Source: Methylobacterium phyllostachyos (GTDB taxonomy: Bacteria > Pseudomonadota > Alphaproteobacteria > Rhizobiales > Beijerinckiaceae). From it: 64,000 nt of DNA. Below the pieces are notes generated by a model. It searched no databases and was not told the origin of the DNA. It saw only the letters and a program-made list of their open reading frames with translations. This document shows, piece after piece, positions 54,564-63,154 of the stretch; position 1 is the first letter of the stretch; every line of letters begins with the position of its first letter. Made by a program: the position numbers and the translations under genes. The stretch covers positions 62,001 to 126,000 of the forward strand of contig NZ_FNHS01000005.1 of the NCBI RefSeq assembly GCF_900103445.1, read 5' to 3'.

Positions 54564-54695
54564 GTGAAGAGCGAGCCTCGCGCGCTGCCGGCCGACCCGG
54601 CCGATGTCGAGGATTTCGCCACGAGGGCCGAGGCGCGGGACCGCGGCCAGCGCGTCCGCCTGATCCGCAGGACGCGGGCCGGGCTCGGCCTGTAG
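54564..54695 (+). pseudogene. N-terminal half of the HTH gene at the right inversion breakpoint
   Basis: A GTG start behind AAGGAG gives PADPADVEDFATRAEARDRG, then QRVRLIRRTRAGLGL and TAG (54693-54695). This is the first part of a HigA-like HTH protein. It stops exactly where the fragment at 43748 begins (QAEFASRF). Joined, they give about 93 residues, a normal size for such regulators. Confidence 0.78.
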
Positions 54696-54985
54696 TCCAC
54701 GCGCCGCCAGGAGGAGATCGTCCGCATCACCTGGGTCGACCTCGACGCGCAACACAGCCGCGTGCTGGTGCGTGACATGAAGAACTCGGGCGACAAGGTC
54801 GGCAACGACGTGTGGTGCGAGCTGCCGCCCAAAGCGCTGGCGTTCATCGCGGCCATGCCGCGCAGCGACGCGCGGATCACCCCCCTACTCCACCGATCTC
54901 GGCGGCGTTCACCCGGGCCTGCGCGTTTCTCGGGATCGTGGATCTGCACATCCACGATCTCCGGCAATGCGGCATGCCACTGATC
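54690..54985 (+). pseudogene. C-terminal (catalytic) part of the tyrosine integrase, frameshifted
   Basis: From the junction the frame reads STRRQEEIVRITWVDLDAQH, then SRVLVRDMKNSGDKVGNDVW and CELPPKALAFIAAMP. The catalytic Arg of the first box is present. A frame change follows before SAAFTRACAFLGIVDLHIHD and LRQCGM, the HxxR box. The catalytic Tyr segment is missing. The matching N-terminal half is at 43743-44340 on the minus strand. Confidence 0.82.
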
Positions 54986-55381
54986 ATGCAGTGCGCCTGT
55001 GCCGAGCTGCCGAAGGCTGCCGTCTTCAACTGTCAGCGCGCCAATCTGGGAGCCCAAGGCCCTACAGAAGCCGATGTGCTGCGCCTCGGCCCGATCAGCG
55101 ACCTGCTCCGCGAGCAGCTGAACGATACCGGTCACTACGAGATCGTCTCGACAAACCCTGTGAAGGCCGATGTCGCCAAGGCGGATCTTCGAGCCTGCGG
55201 CGGTTGCGCAAATGATGTCGCCCGTAGGCTCGGTGCGGACGTGGCGATCATCGGAGAGATTCAGAAGGTTTCCAGCCTCATCCTCAACATCGACGTGAAA
55301 GACCTTCGATCTGATACGCCTGGGCGCGCCTACAGCGTCGACATCCGAGGCGACAACGACACCTCATGCGACCACGGCTGA
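54986..55381 (+). pseudogene. DUF3280/DUF2380-like gene fragment fused to the integrase tail
   Basis: The frame continues out of the integrase remnant into LPKAAVFNCQRANLGAQGPT, then ISDLLREQLNDTGHYEIVST, DLRACGGCANDVARRLGADV and ILNIDVKDLRSDTPGRAYSV. That resembles DUF3280/DUF2380-type periplasmic proteins. The signal peptide is missing. A frameshift near 55365 would restore a typical ending (CLVKDR) instead of the present DTSCDHG. It is probably non-functional. Confidence 0.65.
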
Positions 55382-55472
55382 GGTGCCTCGTGAAGGACAG
55401 GTTGCCGTCTCCTGGCATGGACGAGGTAAGCAGAGGCACGCCTCGGTAGGCGCGTGGGCTCAGCCGGCGGGA

Positions 55473-55682
55473 TCAGCGTTCGCTCTGCCACCGGGCCGTA
55501 ATCTCGCGGAGGGCCACGTCACCATTCGCCTCAGACGCGCCTTCTGACCCAAAGGAGCGAACCGACTGGCGCACGATGACGCCGTCGCGCGTAATCGACC
55601 ATCCGAACCGGCCCGGCTCCTTGACGGCGGGCGCCACGCGCAGCGTGTGAGGGTTCGGTGTGAAGGTGATCATCGAAACCAT
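55473..55682 (-). CDS. Small hypothetical protein, 69 aa
   Basis: The protein (MVSMITFTPNPHTLRVAPAV, GRFGWSITRDGVIVRQSVRS) is soluble, with a compact beta-rich look and no known family to my knowledge. I recall similar small proteins as common in Methylobacterium genomes. ATG 55682 or ATG 55673 may be the start. Confidence 0.55.
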   Translation of the reverse strand: MVSMITFTPNPHTLRVAPAVKEPGRFGWSITRDGVIVRQSVRSFGSEGASEANGDVALREITARWQSER

Positions 55683-55841
55683 GTAGGCGCTGACAGGGCC
55701 ATCCGCGAGGGGGCACGGAGCAATGCTGTGTCGTGCTCCTATGTCCGCCTTCGTCTCGGGCTGCGTGGCGTACTGGGCCCTGGCCGCGCGGAACGGCACC
55801 GGGCCCCGTCAGCCCGCAATCCAATCGGGCGAAGGAACGCT

Positions 55842-56243
55842 TCAGCTTGCCCGCTTGGCACTCCAGCTGCCGCTGCACGCGACGAGCCCCCCGGATGTGC
55901 GCCATGTGCCGCGACCGCTGCCGTCGGCGTTCAGGCTGCCGGCGATCGGCACCCGGTTCGCGCCCTGAGTGATCGTAGCCTGCACGGCGCCGCCCGGCGA
56001 TACCCCGCCATCAACGTCGAACTCCTCACCGGGAATCGATGCGTCACTGTCCTTGATCTCGACGTGATAGCGCGTGCTCGCCGAGCAAGGTCCCTCGTTG
56101 GTCGTGGCCACGATGGTCCAGGAGCCATCGTACTGGTTCGGCACGCGCACCGTCTTCATCGCAGCCTCAGCTGGAGAGAGCGCGCCGGCCGAGAGGCCGG
56201 TGGCGATGATCAGGGCAAGGGTTCGGGTCACAGACGACTCCAT
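55842..56243 (-). CDS. Secreted hypothetical protein, 133 aa
   Basis: A Sec signal peptide (RTLALIIATGLSAGALSPAEAA) leads to a small beta-rich domain (YDGSWTIVATTNEGPCSAST, YHVEIKDSD) with two Cys that could form a disulfide (EGPCSAS, VACSGSW). The function is unknown. ATG 56243 gives the most natural signal peptide. Confidence 0.7.
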   Translation of the reverse strand: MESSVTRTLALIIATGLSAGALSPAEAAMKTVRVPNQYDGSWTIVATTNEGPCSASTRYHVEIKDSDASIPGEEFDVDGGVSPGGAVQATITQGANRVPIAGSLNADGSGRGTWRTSGGLVACSGSWSAKRAS

Positions 56244-56492
56244 TCGATCGTCGTCAGATCTGACCACGCACCCGCGCAACGACGGGCTCGGTGATTTGGT
56301 TTCCGGCGCGAGACTCTTGCTCGCATTGTCGACGGGTAGGCACGATGCGGCCAGGGGGTATCGCCGGGGTCGATCGAAGGGCCAAGGCGAGCCGAAGCTA
56401 CCAACGACGACGAGTTCTTCTTATCGGTCGGCGTCAATGTCTTCCCAGGGCCGGTTCACCGGGCGAGGCGATACACACGGCCGCAGAAGCGT

Positions 56493-56801
56493 TCAGACGG
56501 TTGTGGCGACCTCGCCCGGTGACGGTTCTGCGCCAGCGGCGCCCGGCTCCGGGCTGACGGCGCGTGCTGACGCATCGGTCCGCACAGGCTCGACCAGAGT
56601 CGCGATCATCGTGAGCAACGCGCGATGTTCCGGTGCGCTCGTTCCTGCGGCGAGGAAGACTGAGAGATCGATGCGGGATGCCGTCCCGCCCGAGGGCTCG
56701 TTGGGCTCGTGCGAGACGAACACGGCCGCCTCTTCGTCCTTACAAAGGTACCAGCAATCGCCGTTTGAACTGGCGTAGATCAATGTGCGGTTGATCGGCA
56801 T
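56493..56801 (-). CDS. Hypothetical protein, 102 aa
   Basis: The protein begins MPINRTLIYASSNGDCWYLC and contains SGGTASRIDLSVFLAAGTSA. I know of no named domain, but the pattern recurs in Methylobacterium small proteins. The last 25 residues are Pro/Ala rich. It is cytoplasmic with no membrane segment. Confidence 0.6.
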   Translation of the reverse strand: MPINRTLIYASSNGDCWYLCKDEEAAVFVSHEPNEPSGGTASRIDLSVFLAAGTSAPEHRALLTMIATLVEPVRTDASARAVSPEPGAAGAEPSPGEVATTV

Positions 56802-57099
56802 GCGATGTCTATCCTGCCTCGGTCACGCGGTCCCGCGGATGGGTACGGCGCGGCCACTATGGTGGCTGTGGCAGCGGGTGCACAGGCTGCTATCAATGCG
56901 GTCGCATCGCTTTTCGATGCGGCAATGCCGCGACCAAGCCGACACGGTCTTGGGGCGTCATCGGAGCGCGGGAGCGCGCCGAACCGGGCAGGCTATCTTT
57001 GTCCGCTCGAAAGGCGCAGTGTGTCGACACCACCGGATCGGTTGATCCAGGCTCCGGTGGCTGAGGGTTCGTGCCCCCGCCTGCAACGGACAGGCGCGG

Positions 57100-57378
57100 A
57101 TGGCTGACCGCCTCAAGTTTCCCATCAACACCCGCTCACGGCACGCGCGCCGCGCCTATCAGGTGCATCGGTTCGCCGGGAGCGGTGTCGTGATCGCGTC
57201 CCGGATCATCACGGCCCGCGATGACACCGATGCCCAGCGGCAGGCGGCGGGTCTGGCCGCGGGGGATCGCGCTGAACTCTGGGCGAGCAACCGCCTCGTG
57301 GCCGTGTTCGGCGCGTTTGGACATCCGGTCGCGACGTCGATTCGGTTGCTCGCGGACCGGCCGACGACGGGGTCGTGA
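57100..57378 (+). CDS. Hypothetical protein, 92 aa
   Basis: This basic soluble protein (MADRLKFPINTRSRHARRAY, AELWASNRLVAVFGAFGHPV) has no recognised domain. It is followed at a 42-base distance by a 43-residue Lys-rich protein on the same strand. High third-position GC favours a real gene. Confidence 0.5.
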   Translation: MADRLKFPINTRSRHARRAYQVHRFAGSGVVIASRIITARDDTDAQRQAAGLAAGDRAELWASNRLVAVFGAFGHPVATSIRLLADRPTTGS

Positions 57379-57420
57379 GACGACCCTGTTCGGCTTCACA
57401 GCATATCCAGGAGCGAGACC

Positions 57421-57552
57421 ATGGCGACGGAAAAGAAGCGCGGGAATCGCGAGACCAAGAAGCCGAAGAAGCCCGTGCCCAAGACCAACGCGGCGGCACC
57501 CTCCAGCAAGGGCACGGTTGCGACCGCCATGAAGACCAGCGGGCGAGGCTGA
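57421..57552 (+). CDS. Very small Lys/Pro-rich protein, 43 aa
   Basis: MATEKKRGNRETKKPKKPVP continues to a TGA at 57550-57552. AGGAG lies 7 bases before the ATG, a strong ribosome site for such a short frame. The composition is that of a disordered, nucleic-acid-binding peptide. Confidence 0.55.
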   Translation: MATEKKRGNRETKKPKKPVPKTNAAAPSSKGTVATAMKTSGRG

Positions 57553-57582
57553 GGCGATGCGTGAGCGCCACGATCGGTCGCG

Positions 57583-57828
57583 ATGATAGAGCCTAGCCGC
57601 CCGCGGATGTGCCCGGTGATGCGCAAGCTGATCACCGTAATCCTCCGCCTGTCGCAGCATCCCGGCCTTCAGGAGCGGGGGCTGCTGATCGATCGACTTA
57701 CGGATCTTGAAGCGGAGGGCATTGCCCGGGATGTTCCACGGCGGACCGTGGAGGCGATCCGGGCGACCCGGTTGAAGCTGCGGGTCGAGGACCTGATGCC
57801 CAAGATGCCTCTGCCGCGCGGCCACTGA
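57583..57828 (+). CDS. Hypothetical protein, 81 aa
   Basis: This predicted helical protein (LSQHPGLQERGLLIDRLTDL) has no recognised family. Its TGA stop overlaps the ATG of the next gene by one base (TGATG), which points to coupled translation. An internal ATG at 57610 or 57619 could be the real start. Confidence 0.45.
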   Translation: MIEPSRPRMCPVMRKLITVILRLSQHPGLQERGLLIDRLTDLEAEGIARDVPRRTVEAIRATRLKLRVEDLMPKMPLPRGH

Positions 57829-58112
57829 TGGACTTGAGCATGACGGAAGGTAAGGCGTGCCCGGATGACCTTCGGGCGCTCGTCAGCCGGGCGGACCGGG
57901 ACGATCTCCGCACAGCGCAAGACATCCTGATTCAATGCATCCTGCGCGAGGACGGCGCAGACCGACGGATGGCGGTCCTCGACACGCTACGCGCCGAGCT
58001 CACGCGCGACGATCAGGCGGGCATCAGCTCGCCGGAGCAGCGCGCCTTCCACACGGTGCTCCTTTCGATGATCGAGCGGACACGCACGATGGCAGGATCG
58101 ACGGCGCGATAA
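57828..58112 (+). CDS. Hypothetical protein, 94 aa
   Basis: A soluble helical protein (DLRALVSRADRDDLRTAQDI, PEQRAFHTVLLSMIERTRTM) of unknown function. It is translationally coupled to the preceding 81-aa gene by a TGATG overlap. Confidence 0.5.
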   Translation: MDLSMTEGKACPDDLRALVSRADRDDLRTAQDILIQCILREDGADRRMAVLDTLRAELTRDDQAGISSPEQRAFHTVLLSMIERTRTMAGSTAR

Positions 58113-58257
58113 CGTTCCGCCACGGCACGGACCTATTTGGAATCGCGCGGTGGCGGTCTCAGGCCCTGACGCGTTTCGGCGATCTCACCGAACCTCTGCG
58201 CTGATGTACGCGACTCTCATCGAGGACGCTGCGCCGACCTCTGCTGCGGGCGCCGTG

Positions 58258-58629
58258 TCATCGGAGTGCGATGCTTGCTGCGCCGGCGTTGGCGGCCTGT
58301 TGAACGGTGGCACCATTTCTCAAGGCCAAGGCAATGGCGATCGACATGGTATCGATGGCAAGCGCACGGTCCTGTCCGTAATCATAAGAACTGTTTCGTC
58401 CCGAGCTCAGCCGCGCATAGTAGGCATCGGGAAACTCTTGATCGATCCGTGTTCTGAGGAGTCGCACAGCGGCGGCATAGCGATCTTCGAAATTCCGGGC
58501 CTCGGTGGCCGACGCGCCCTCGAACGTTCCATCCTCCCTCTGCTGGGCGACCGCACGAGACCTGCGCGCGTGCGCGCTTCCGAGGAAAGTTTGAAGTGTC
58601 TTGGAGATCAGCCATCGGATGAGGGGCAT
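58258..58629 (-). CDS. Hypothetical protein, 123 aa
   Basis: The protein (MPLIRWLISKTLQTFLGSAH, EDRYAAAVRLLRTRIDQEFP, DAYYARLSSGRNSSYDYGQD) has no recognised family. AGGAG lies about 7 bases before ATG 58629, which supports expression. The N-terminus may be an amphipathic helix. Confidence 0.6.
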   Translation of the reverse strand: MPLIRWLISKTLQTFLGSAHARRSRAVAQQREDGTFEGASATEARNFEDRYAAAVRLLRTRIDQEFPDAYYARLSSGRNSSYDYGQDRALAIDTMSIAIALALRNGATVQQAANAGAASIALR

Positions 58630-58913
58630 CGGAATCTCCTGACTGGGTAGCGTCGAACGACACTTGGCGGACTCGATAGCGATCCCGATGCTCTTTAAGC
58701 CACGCCCCGCGCACCGCAGTGGATGCGTGTGTCGCTCATCATCGGCCTGCCCGCGCGAAAACGGCGATGCCCGTCGCATTGCGCTGGGGACTCGCCCGGA
58801 GTGATGCCGAAGACGTGCTGACAGGACGCATCGCCGAGCGCTCGCGCCGCAACCGAGGCTGCCCAGGACCGGTCGACGCCCGCGAAGCAGCAGACGCCCC
58901 TCGGCATGGGTAT

Positions 58914-59069
58914 TCAGGCCTTCTGCGGTGGCCTGCTGGTCTTGAAGTTTCTGGTCTTCGGCTCGGGGGGGAGCGGTTCAGGTTTGCTGGCCAGGAGGCG
59001 CTTCACGCGCTCGTTGAAGTCCTCGGGCGTGACCGCCTGTGCTTTGCCGGTCGTAAATTCACGCGCCAT
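58914..59069 (-). CDS. Small hypothetical protein, 51 aa
   Basis: MAREFTTGKAQAVTPEDFNE followed by RVKRLLASKPEPLPPEPK is a basic, Pro-rich small protein. GGAG is about 10 bases upstream of ATG 59069. The function is unknown. Confidence 0.45.
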   Translation of the reverse strand: MAREFTTGKAQAVTPEDFNERVKRLLASKPEPLPPEPKTRNFKTSRPPQKA

Positions 59070-59243
59070 GTCTGCTGCTCTCCGCTTCTTCGCCCAGGGC
59101 ACGGAATTGCGCGGAGGGAATACGAGGCTATGCGCCTTCTGGGATGAAATGACTACTGCTGATTCTTCTTATTGTTCGACCGGACGGCAGGCCCCCGGAA
59201 AAACTGCCGGCTGTTGACGGCGAGGCTTGTCCGTACGCTCGGT

Positions 59244-59462
59244 TCACGCGGCCGGTCGTCTCACATGCCGCCAAGCCGTGATCGCGCTCCGTCTCGCCTC
59301 GAAGGTCGTGCGCAGCCGCGAGCCGGGCTCACCCTGACGCTCGATGCCGAAGCCGTGGAGCAGAACCGCATCCGGTCCAAAAACACGCCGCATCTCGGCG
59401 CGCCAGAGGCGATCCGTAACGGTCAGGGCACGCTCGGTCTCCGCAAGGCGATCGATGTTCAA
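59244..59462 (-). CDS. Small hypothetical protein, 72 aa, TTG start
   Basis: A strong GGAGGAGG ribosome site sits about 7 bases before TTG 59462, which opens NIDRLAETERALTVTDRLWR. The longer frame upstream has no such signal. It is a soluble helical protein without a known domain. Confidence 0.5.
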   Translation of the reverse strand: MNIDRLAETERALTVTDRLWRAEMRRVFGPDAVLLHGFGIERQGEPGSRLRTTFEARRSAITAWRHVRRPAA

Positions 59463-59586
59463 ACCTGACCTCCTCCGTTCACCGCCTCCTCTCACAACGC
59501 GATGCCCCGTCCGGAGGTCCAGCTCGACCGTGAGAACAGTTTGCGCCACGACGTCCCTCGGCGCTTCGCCGCCCATCGCGGTTGGG

Positions 59587-59859
59587 TCAGAGCGCCCGCG
59601 CGAGACCGGCCTCCAGATCGAGGGCGCTGGCCGTCTGCTGAGAAAGGCGGACACCCGTCGGCTCGACGGTCGCGTCCTCCTTGACCGCCCGGCGCACGAT
59701 GGCCAGCGCTTCGGTCTCGGATGTGGTGATCGCGACGTAGAACATCACCAACTGCCCGGACAGTTCCGCCTCGTCAGGCCGCGTCACCTTGAGGATGTAG
59801 GCGGTCTGATTGGGTTCGATCATCGCCGCTTCAGCCGAATGAGAGGGCGTGTTCATCAT
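59587..59859 (-). CDS. Hypothetical protein, 90 aa
   Basis: The conserved-looking core EPNQTAYILKVTRPDEAELS, GQLVMFYVAITTSETEALAI is a small alpha/beta domain of unknown role. Several ATGs (59859, 59856, 59823) could start it; none has a strong ribosome site. Confidence 0.5.
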   Translation of the reverse strand: MMNTPSHSAEAAMIEPNQTAYILKVTRPDEAELSGQLVMFYVAITTSETEALAIVRRAVKEDATVEPTGVRLSQQTASALDLEAGLARAL

Positions 59860-59982
59860 CGCGAGCTTCAACAGCCTGAATTGCACGCTGCCCGTCGCAT
59901 CTCCGCGCGGCCAGCAAACCTTGGCGGAGGCACGGTGCGGGGCGTCGTCTCCCCGTCAGAAGGCTCGGTCTGCCAAAACCGG

Positions 59983-60180
59983 TCACGACGCGCGCGTGAG
60001 TTCGCCTTCCCGCACGGCACGCTCACCGCCCGCGGACCGGATTCGATACGTCGGCTCGCCGGAACGGTCGTCCGGTGTCAGGCGAATGACCTCGAAGAGG
60101 CCGTCGACGATACTCTTTCCGCCAGCATAGCTGACGCCCAGCTGCCGGACCTGCTGGCCAATCTTGAACTTGTGGGACAT
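59983..60180 (-). CDS. Small hypothetical protein, 65 aa
   Basis: MSHKFKIGQQVRQLGVSYAG followed by LFEVIRLTPDDRSGEPTYRI is typical of small SH3-like barrel proteins common in Hyphomicrobiales. The function is unknown. Confidence 0.6.
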   Translation of the reverse strand: MSHKFKIGQQVRQLGVSYAGGKSIVDGLFEVIRLTPDDRSGEPTYRIRSAGGERAVREGELTRAS

Positions 60181-60221
60181 GGGCTTCCTCCGGGTGATGG
60201 CGTTTGCTGGCTGGGACCGGC

Positions 60222-60584
60222 TTACCGGCGGGCCCGCGCCTTTCGGGCCGCAAACCGTGCGTCGCGCGCGGCTTTCTGCTCGGCCGCGAGGGCAGCCTGT
60301 CGCTCCGTCTTCTCCGCCGCCTGGCGGACGCGCTCGGCGGCGGCGTCGGCCTCTGCCGCCAGGATCTCCGCCTCGCGCTCGGCCTGCGCGGCGAGACGCG
60401 CTGCTTCCCGTTCGGTCGATCGCACCTCCCGCGCCTGAATGACCGCATGCCGCACCGCCTGGCGGGCGAGGACGGCCGGATCATCCGCTGCGGGGCGCGC
60501 CCGGAAGCGGGCCAGTGTGGCCTGCCGCGCTTTGGCCGTCGCTTCGAGACGATCAACGAGTTGGTTGCTTTTGAACGGGTTCAC
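60222..60584 (-). CDS. DUF6481 family protein, 120 aa
   Basis: Begins at GTG 60584 with AGGAG 6 bases upstream (VNPFKSNQLVDRLEATAKAR). It is one long highly charged Ala/Arg/Glu helix, ending ARDARFAARKARARR. This matches the DUF6481 pattern of small proteins often found next to cold-shock genes. Here cspA lies directly upstream, with a terminator between. Confidence 0.68.
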   Translation of the reverse strand: MNPFKSNQLVDRLEATAKARQATLARFRARPAADDPAVLARQAVRHAVIQAREVRSTEREAARLAAQAEREAEILAAEADAAAERVRQAAEKTERQAALAAEQKAARDARFAARKARARR

Positions 60585-60630
60585 GGACTCTCCTGAAGCG
60601 CACCGGAGTTCAGCTCCGGAGCGTGAAATC

Positions 60631-60660
60631 AAAAAAGCCGCTCCGCGATGGGAACGGCTT
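60631..60660 (-). terminator. Rho-independent terminator of cspA
   Basis: On the minus strand AAGCCGUUCC pairs with GGAGCGGCUU around a CAUCGC loop, followed by a run of six U. It ends the cspA message before the DUF6481 gene; partial read-through would link them. Confidence 0.85.
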
Positions 60661-60690
60661 CGAAGCGCGTCACAGGCGGACGCGCGCTGC

Positions 60691-60900
60691 TCAGGCGGCC
60701 TGAAGGCTGCCGGCCGACTGTTTGCCGCTCCGGCGGTCGGTCTCCATTTCGTAGGAAACCTTCTGGCCCTCGCTCAGGCCCTGCATGCCGGCGCGCTCCA
60801 CGGCGGAGATGTGGACGAACACGTCCTTGCCGCCATCATCCGGCTGGATGAAGCCGAAGCCCTTGGTGTCGTTGAACCATTTAACGGTGCCGATGGTCAT
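60691..60900 (-). CDS. cspA: Cold-shock protein, CspA family (69 aa)
   Basis: The RNP1 motif [10 protein letters not shown] and RNP2 DVFVHISAV are intact in [20 protein letters not shown]. It is an RNA chaperone or antiterminator. The segment [20 protein letters not shown] is standard. A good terminator follows at 60631-60660. Confidence 0.95.
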   Translation of the reverse strand: MTIGTVKWFNDTKGFGFIQPDDGGKDVFVHISAVERAGMQGLSEGQKVSYEMETDRRSGKQSAGSLQAA

Positions 60901-61189
60901 CAGTAATCCATATCACGTTAGGCAAACAATTTGGCCGGGCGCACGAATCGTACGCGCCCGGTCGCTGATCGTCGAAAATGGGAGAGATGCAGAGCGCTCG
61001 CCCTGTTGAGGCGATACGGCCGAATGTCTGGCCAAAAGTCGATGGATCATCTGTACGCTATCGGCTGGGCAATGACAACTGCGCAGAAAAATTGTTTAAT
61101 TCTTGCCGATGTACGCGGAAATTATTTATCTCGCGCGATCGCCTCGGGCACGCCCGTGACCAGCTGTGGCAACGCGCCGAACCGGCTTC

Positions 61190-61375
61190 CCCCGCACCTG
61201 ATCCTGCCCGTGTCGCAATGGCGAGCGTTACCTTCGAGCCAGGCGCGCGGACGGCGCAGCTCACGCTACCGCTTGGCCAAACGCCGATCGGCACGTTCGG
61301 ACACGGATGGCTTCAGCGCGCGTGGTTCGATCGAGGAGGTCGCGCCGGGCCGTCACCCCATCCAGGCGAGAGCTG
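61190..61375 (+). pseudogene. Cupin gene remnant
   Basis: APDPARVAMASVTFEPGART is followed by a decayed motif 1 (QLTLPLGQTPI, where family members have WHTHPLGQT), then after a frame change GSIEEVAPGRHP. Functional relatives keep the two His that bind metal; both are lost here. It is a dead copy of a small cupin related to carboxymuconolactone-type accessory proteins. Confidence 0.5.
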
Positions 61376-61725
61376 CCGTGGCGGCGGCAGGTCTCGCAGT
61401 CGATCGCTGGCCGGTCGCCGGGGATGTCGCCCAGGCGCTGGACGGCGCGTCAACCAACCTTGTCCGTGGCCTCACACGTAACCGAGCGACATCAGGCGCC
61501 CCTGCCCGGGGGCCATGTCCGATTTGAAGCGGTGACGGCTGTTCGGCACCCGCGAAGTTCGACAGCACGCGGATCGGATGGCGCTGAGTCGCTGACAGGA
61601 GGCGGTTTCCAGAATTGGACCATGTGGTGCGTGGGCGTGCGCGATGCCGCAGGCCGGCCGGTGCTGTTTCGCGCGTTCACCACCGTGACGGTGGATGGCA
61701 CGCGGGCGTGGGCGGCGGCATGGCG

Positions 61726-61974
61726 ATGAAGACCAGCTATGTGGTGCAGCCGTTCGAGCTGCACCGGAAGCGGCTGCGTCCGGCGCGGCAGGAGCCGGCA
61801 CAGACCGAGAGCGGCGCGCTGAAGAAGGCCGAGAACCTGGCCAAGCGGATGCCGGGCGCGGCGGCGCTGAAAGTGGTGGCCGACGACGAGACCGGCGAGC
61901 TGGAGGGGGTGACGATCCTCGGCCAGTGGGGCGAGATCCCGGATGACTTCGCCGAGAGCTTGCAGGGGGGCTGA
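61726..61974 (+). CDS. Hypothetical protein, 82 aa
   Basis: MKTSYVVQPFELHRKRLRPA and GALKKAENLAKRMPGAAALK give a small basic protein without known domain. ATG 61726 overlaps the stop of a short plus-strand frame that ends at 61729 (ATGA); ATG 61720 is the alternative. It resembles small proteins seen repeatedly in Methylobacterium. Confidence 0.55.
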   Translation: MKTSYVVQPFELHRKRLRPARQEPAQTESGALKKAENLAKRMPGAAALKVVADDETGELEGVTILGQWGEIPDDFAESLQGG

Positions 61975-62044
61975 GGCATACCCGGTACAGGGCCAAGCCC
62001 TGCACGAGCAGGCCTTGGCTTGGCTCAACAAGCTGATCATCACG

Positions 62045-62212
62045 ATGAAGCGGCACGCGACGCTTAATGAGGCGGATCGCCACCTAATTGCGACCGTATT
62101 CGAGCAGGTTAAGGCCCGCTTTGCCGAGAAGTTTGCCACGACGGGATGGCGGGCGCATAAACGGTTTCTCGAGAATCACGATGCTTTACCGCTCGGTCGC
62201 CGGCGATTATAG
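62045..62212 (+). CDS. Possible small protein, 55 aa
   Basis: MKRHATLNEADRHLIATVFE, QVKARFAEKFATTGWRAHKR forms a helical basic peptide. The frame is open upstream to 61943 without a convincing start, so this could be a remnant. It lies at the edge of a lower-GC patch. Confidence 0.3.
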   Translation: MKRHATLNEADRHLIATVFEQVKARFAEKFATTGWRAHKRFLENHDALPLGRRRL

Positions 62213-62352
62213 GCGTGCCCTAGATGTGCTATATCGGTACAGCAGATCGATCGATGGATGTGAGAAGCCGCTGCAGTTATTGTGTATTACGAAGCATTAG
62301 ATTATCTTATGCAGAAATTAGATTTCGACCTTCACATGGGAATTGAGTCGGT

Positions 62353-62667
62353 ATGCTTTTAGATCATGCAATCGTGCTGCATGGTGGGCACATTGAGAGG
62401 CAAGGCGACCGCTTCATCTTCAGCGACGGAGCTGTCAAACACCTGTTCGGCTACGGGCTGTTTCTGCGGGAAATTAGGCCGGCACGATGCTTCGACGATG
62501 ATTTGGTTGAGGTCGATGCATATTTTACCCGTCGTATCCCCAAAAGCGATATGACCGGCACACTGAAGAAACTTCGATTTATCGAGGAAGTTTTAGACCT
62601 GAAAAACTACGATTATGGTGCAGAGCTGGTAGGTCCATACCTGCGGCATCACGAGAAGGCCAATTGA
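62353..62667 (+). CDS. Hypothetical protein in a lower-GC patch, 104 aa
   Basis: The protein (MLLDHAIVLHGGHIERQGDR, FIFSDGAVKHLFGYGLFLRE) has no recognised family. The DNA from about 62190 to 62680 is visibly lower in GC than its surroundings, with codons such as ATT, TTA and GAT in excess. That suggests recent transfer. Confidence 0.55.
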   Translation: MLLDHAIVLHGGHIERQGDRFIFSDGAVKHLFGYGLFLREIRPARCFDDDLVEVDAYFTRRIPKSDMTGTLKKLRFIEEVLDLKNYDYGAELVGPYLRHHEKAN

Positions 62668-63154
62668 GAAGATCGCCTCCAGGGGCTGACAAGACATTGC
62701 GTCCCGGTTGGGGAAGCCGCACCTGGCGAGCTGATCCGACGATAAGGGACACTGCGCCGGAGCGCTCTCAGCCGAAGTGGACGTTGGTTCGGCGCAAGAG
62801 CGCGCGTGCAAACACCGGCTGAGAACCGTGAGCGATTGAAACGCGATCGGGCACGGCTCTCAGAGTCCGCTCAGCCCCGCCCCGATCTGCTCACGGGGCG
62901 GGGGGCGTCCGATCTCACCAGCGTGTGAGCCGAGCCGATACGCAACGTGGCTGTGAGGCAGGATGAACGGTGTCGGTTAGCGGCGGGTGCCGATGGCCCG
63001 GCGCCGCGTGTCCCGGGCTGGGACCGTGCGAATAAAGCCTCGCGTGGCGATGCCGACCGTCACGACGAGACCGGCGGCCTCGAAGTTGGCCTGTCGTCTG
63101 AACTTCACCAGGTTCCAGCCGTTCCCGTGCCGCAACAATCGCACGGATGATTTC
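62668..63154. other. Intergenic region with left copy of a direct repeat
   Basis: No gene is convincing. The stretch 62875-62950 holds a perfect hairpin (CCCCGCCCCG against CGGGGCGGGG, 62875-62903). Its following sequence (GATCTCACCAGCG, then ATACGCA) resembles 63466-63532 on the other side of the next gene. Confidence 0.55.

Noticed and set aside
54399..54775. A 200-codon plus-strand frame downstream of the acetyltransferase start
   Set aside because: It contains the HTH and integrase fragments in a different frame, and its own translation has no protein-like features.
60978..61481. A 167-codon plus-strand frame
   Set aside because: Only its middle resembles a cupin, and the frame must shift to continue it, so it is described as a pseudogene instead.
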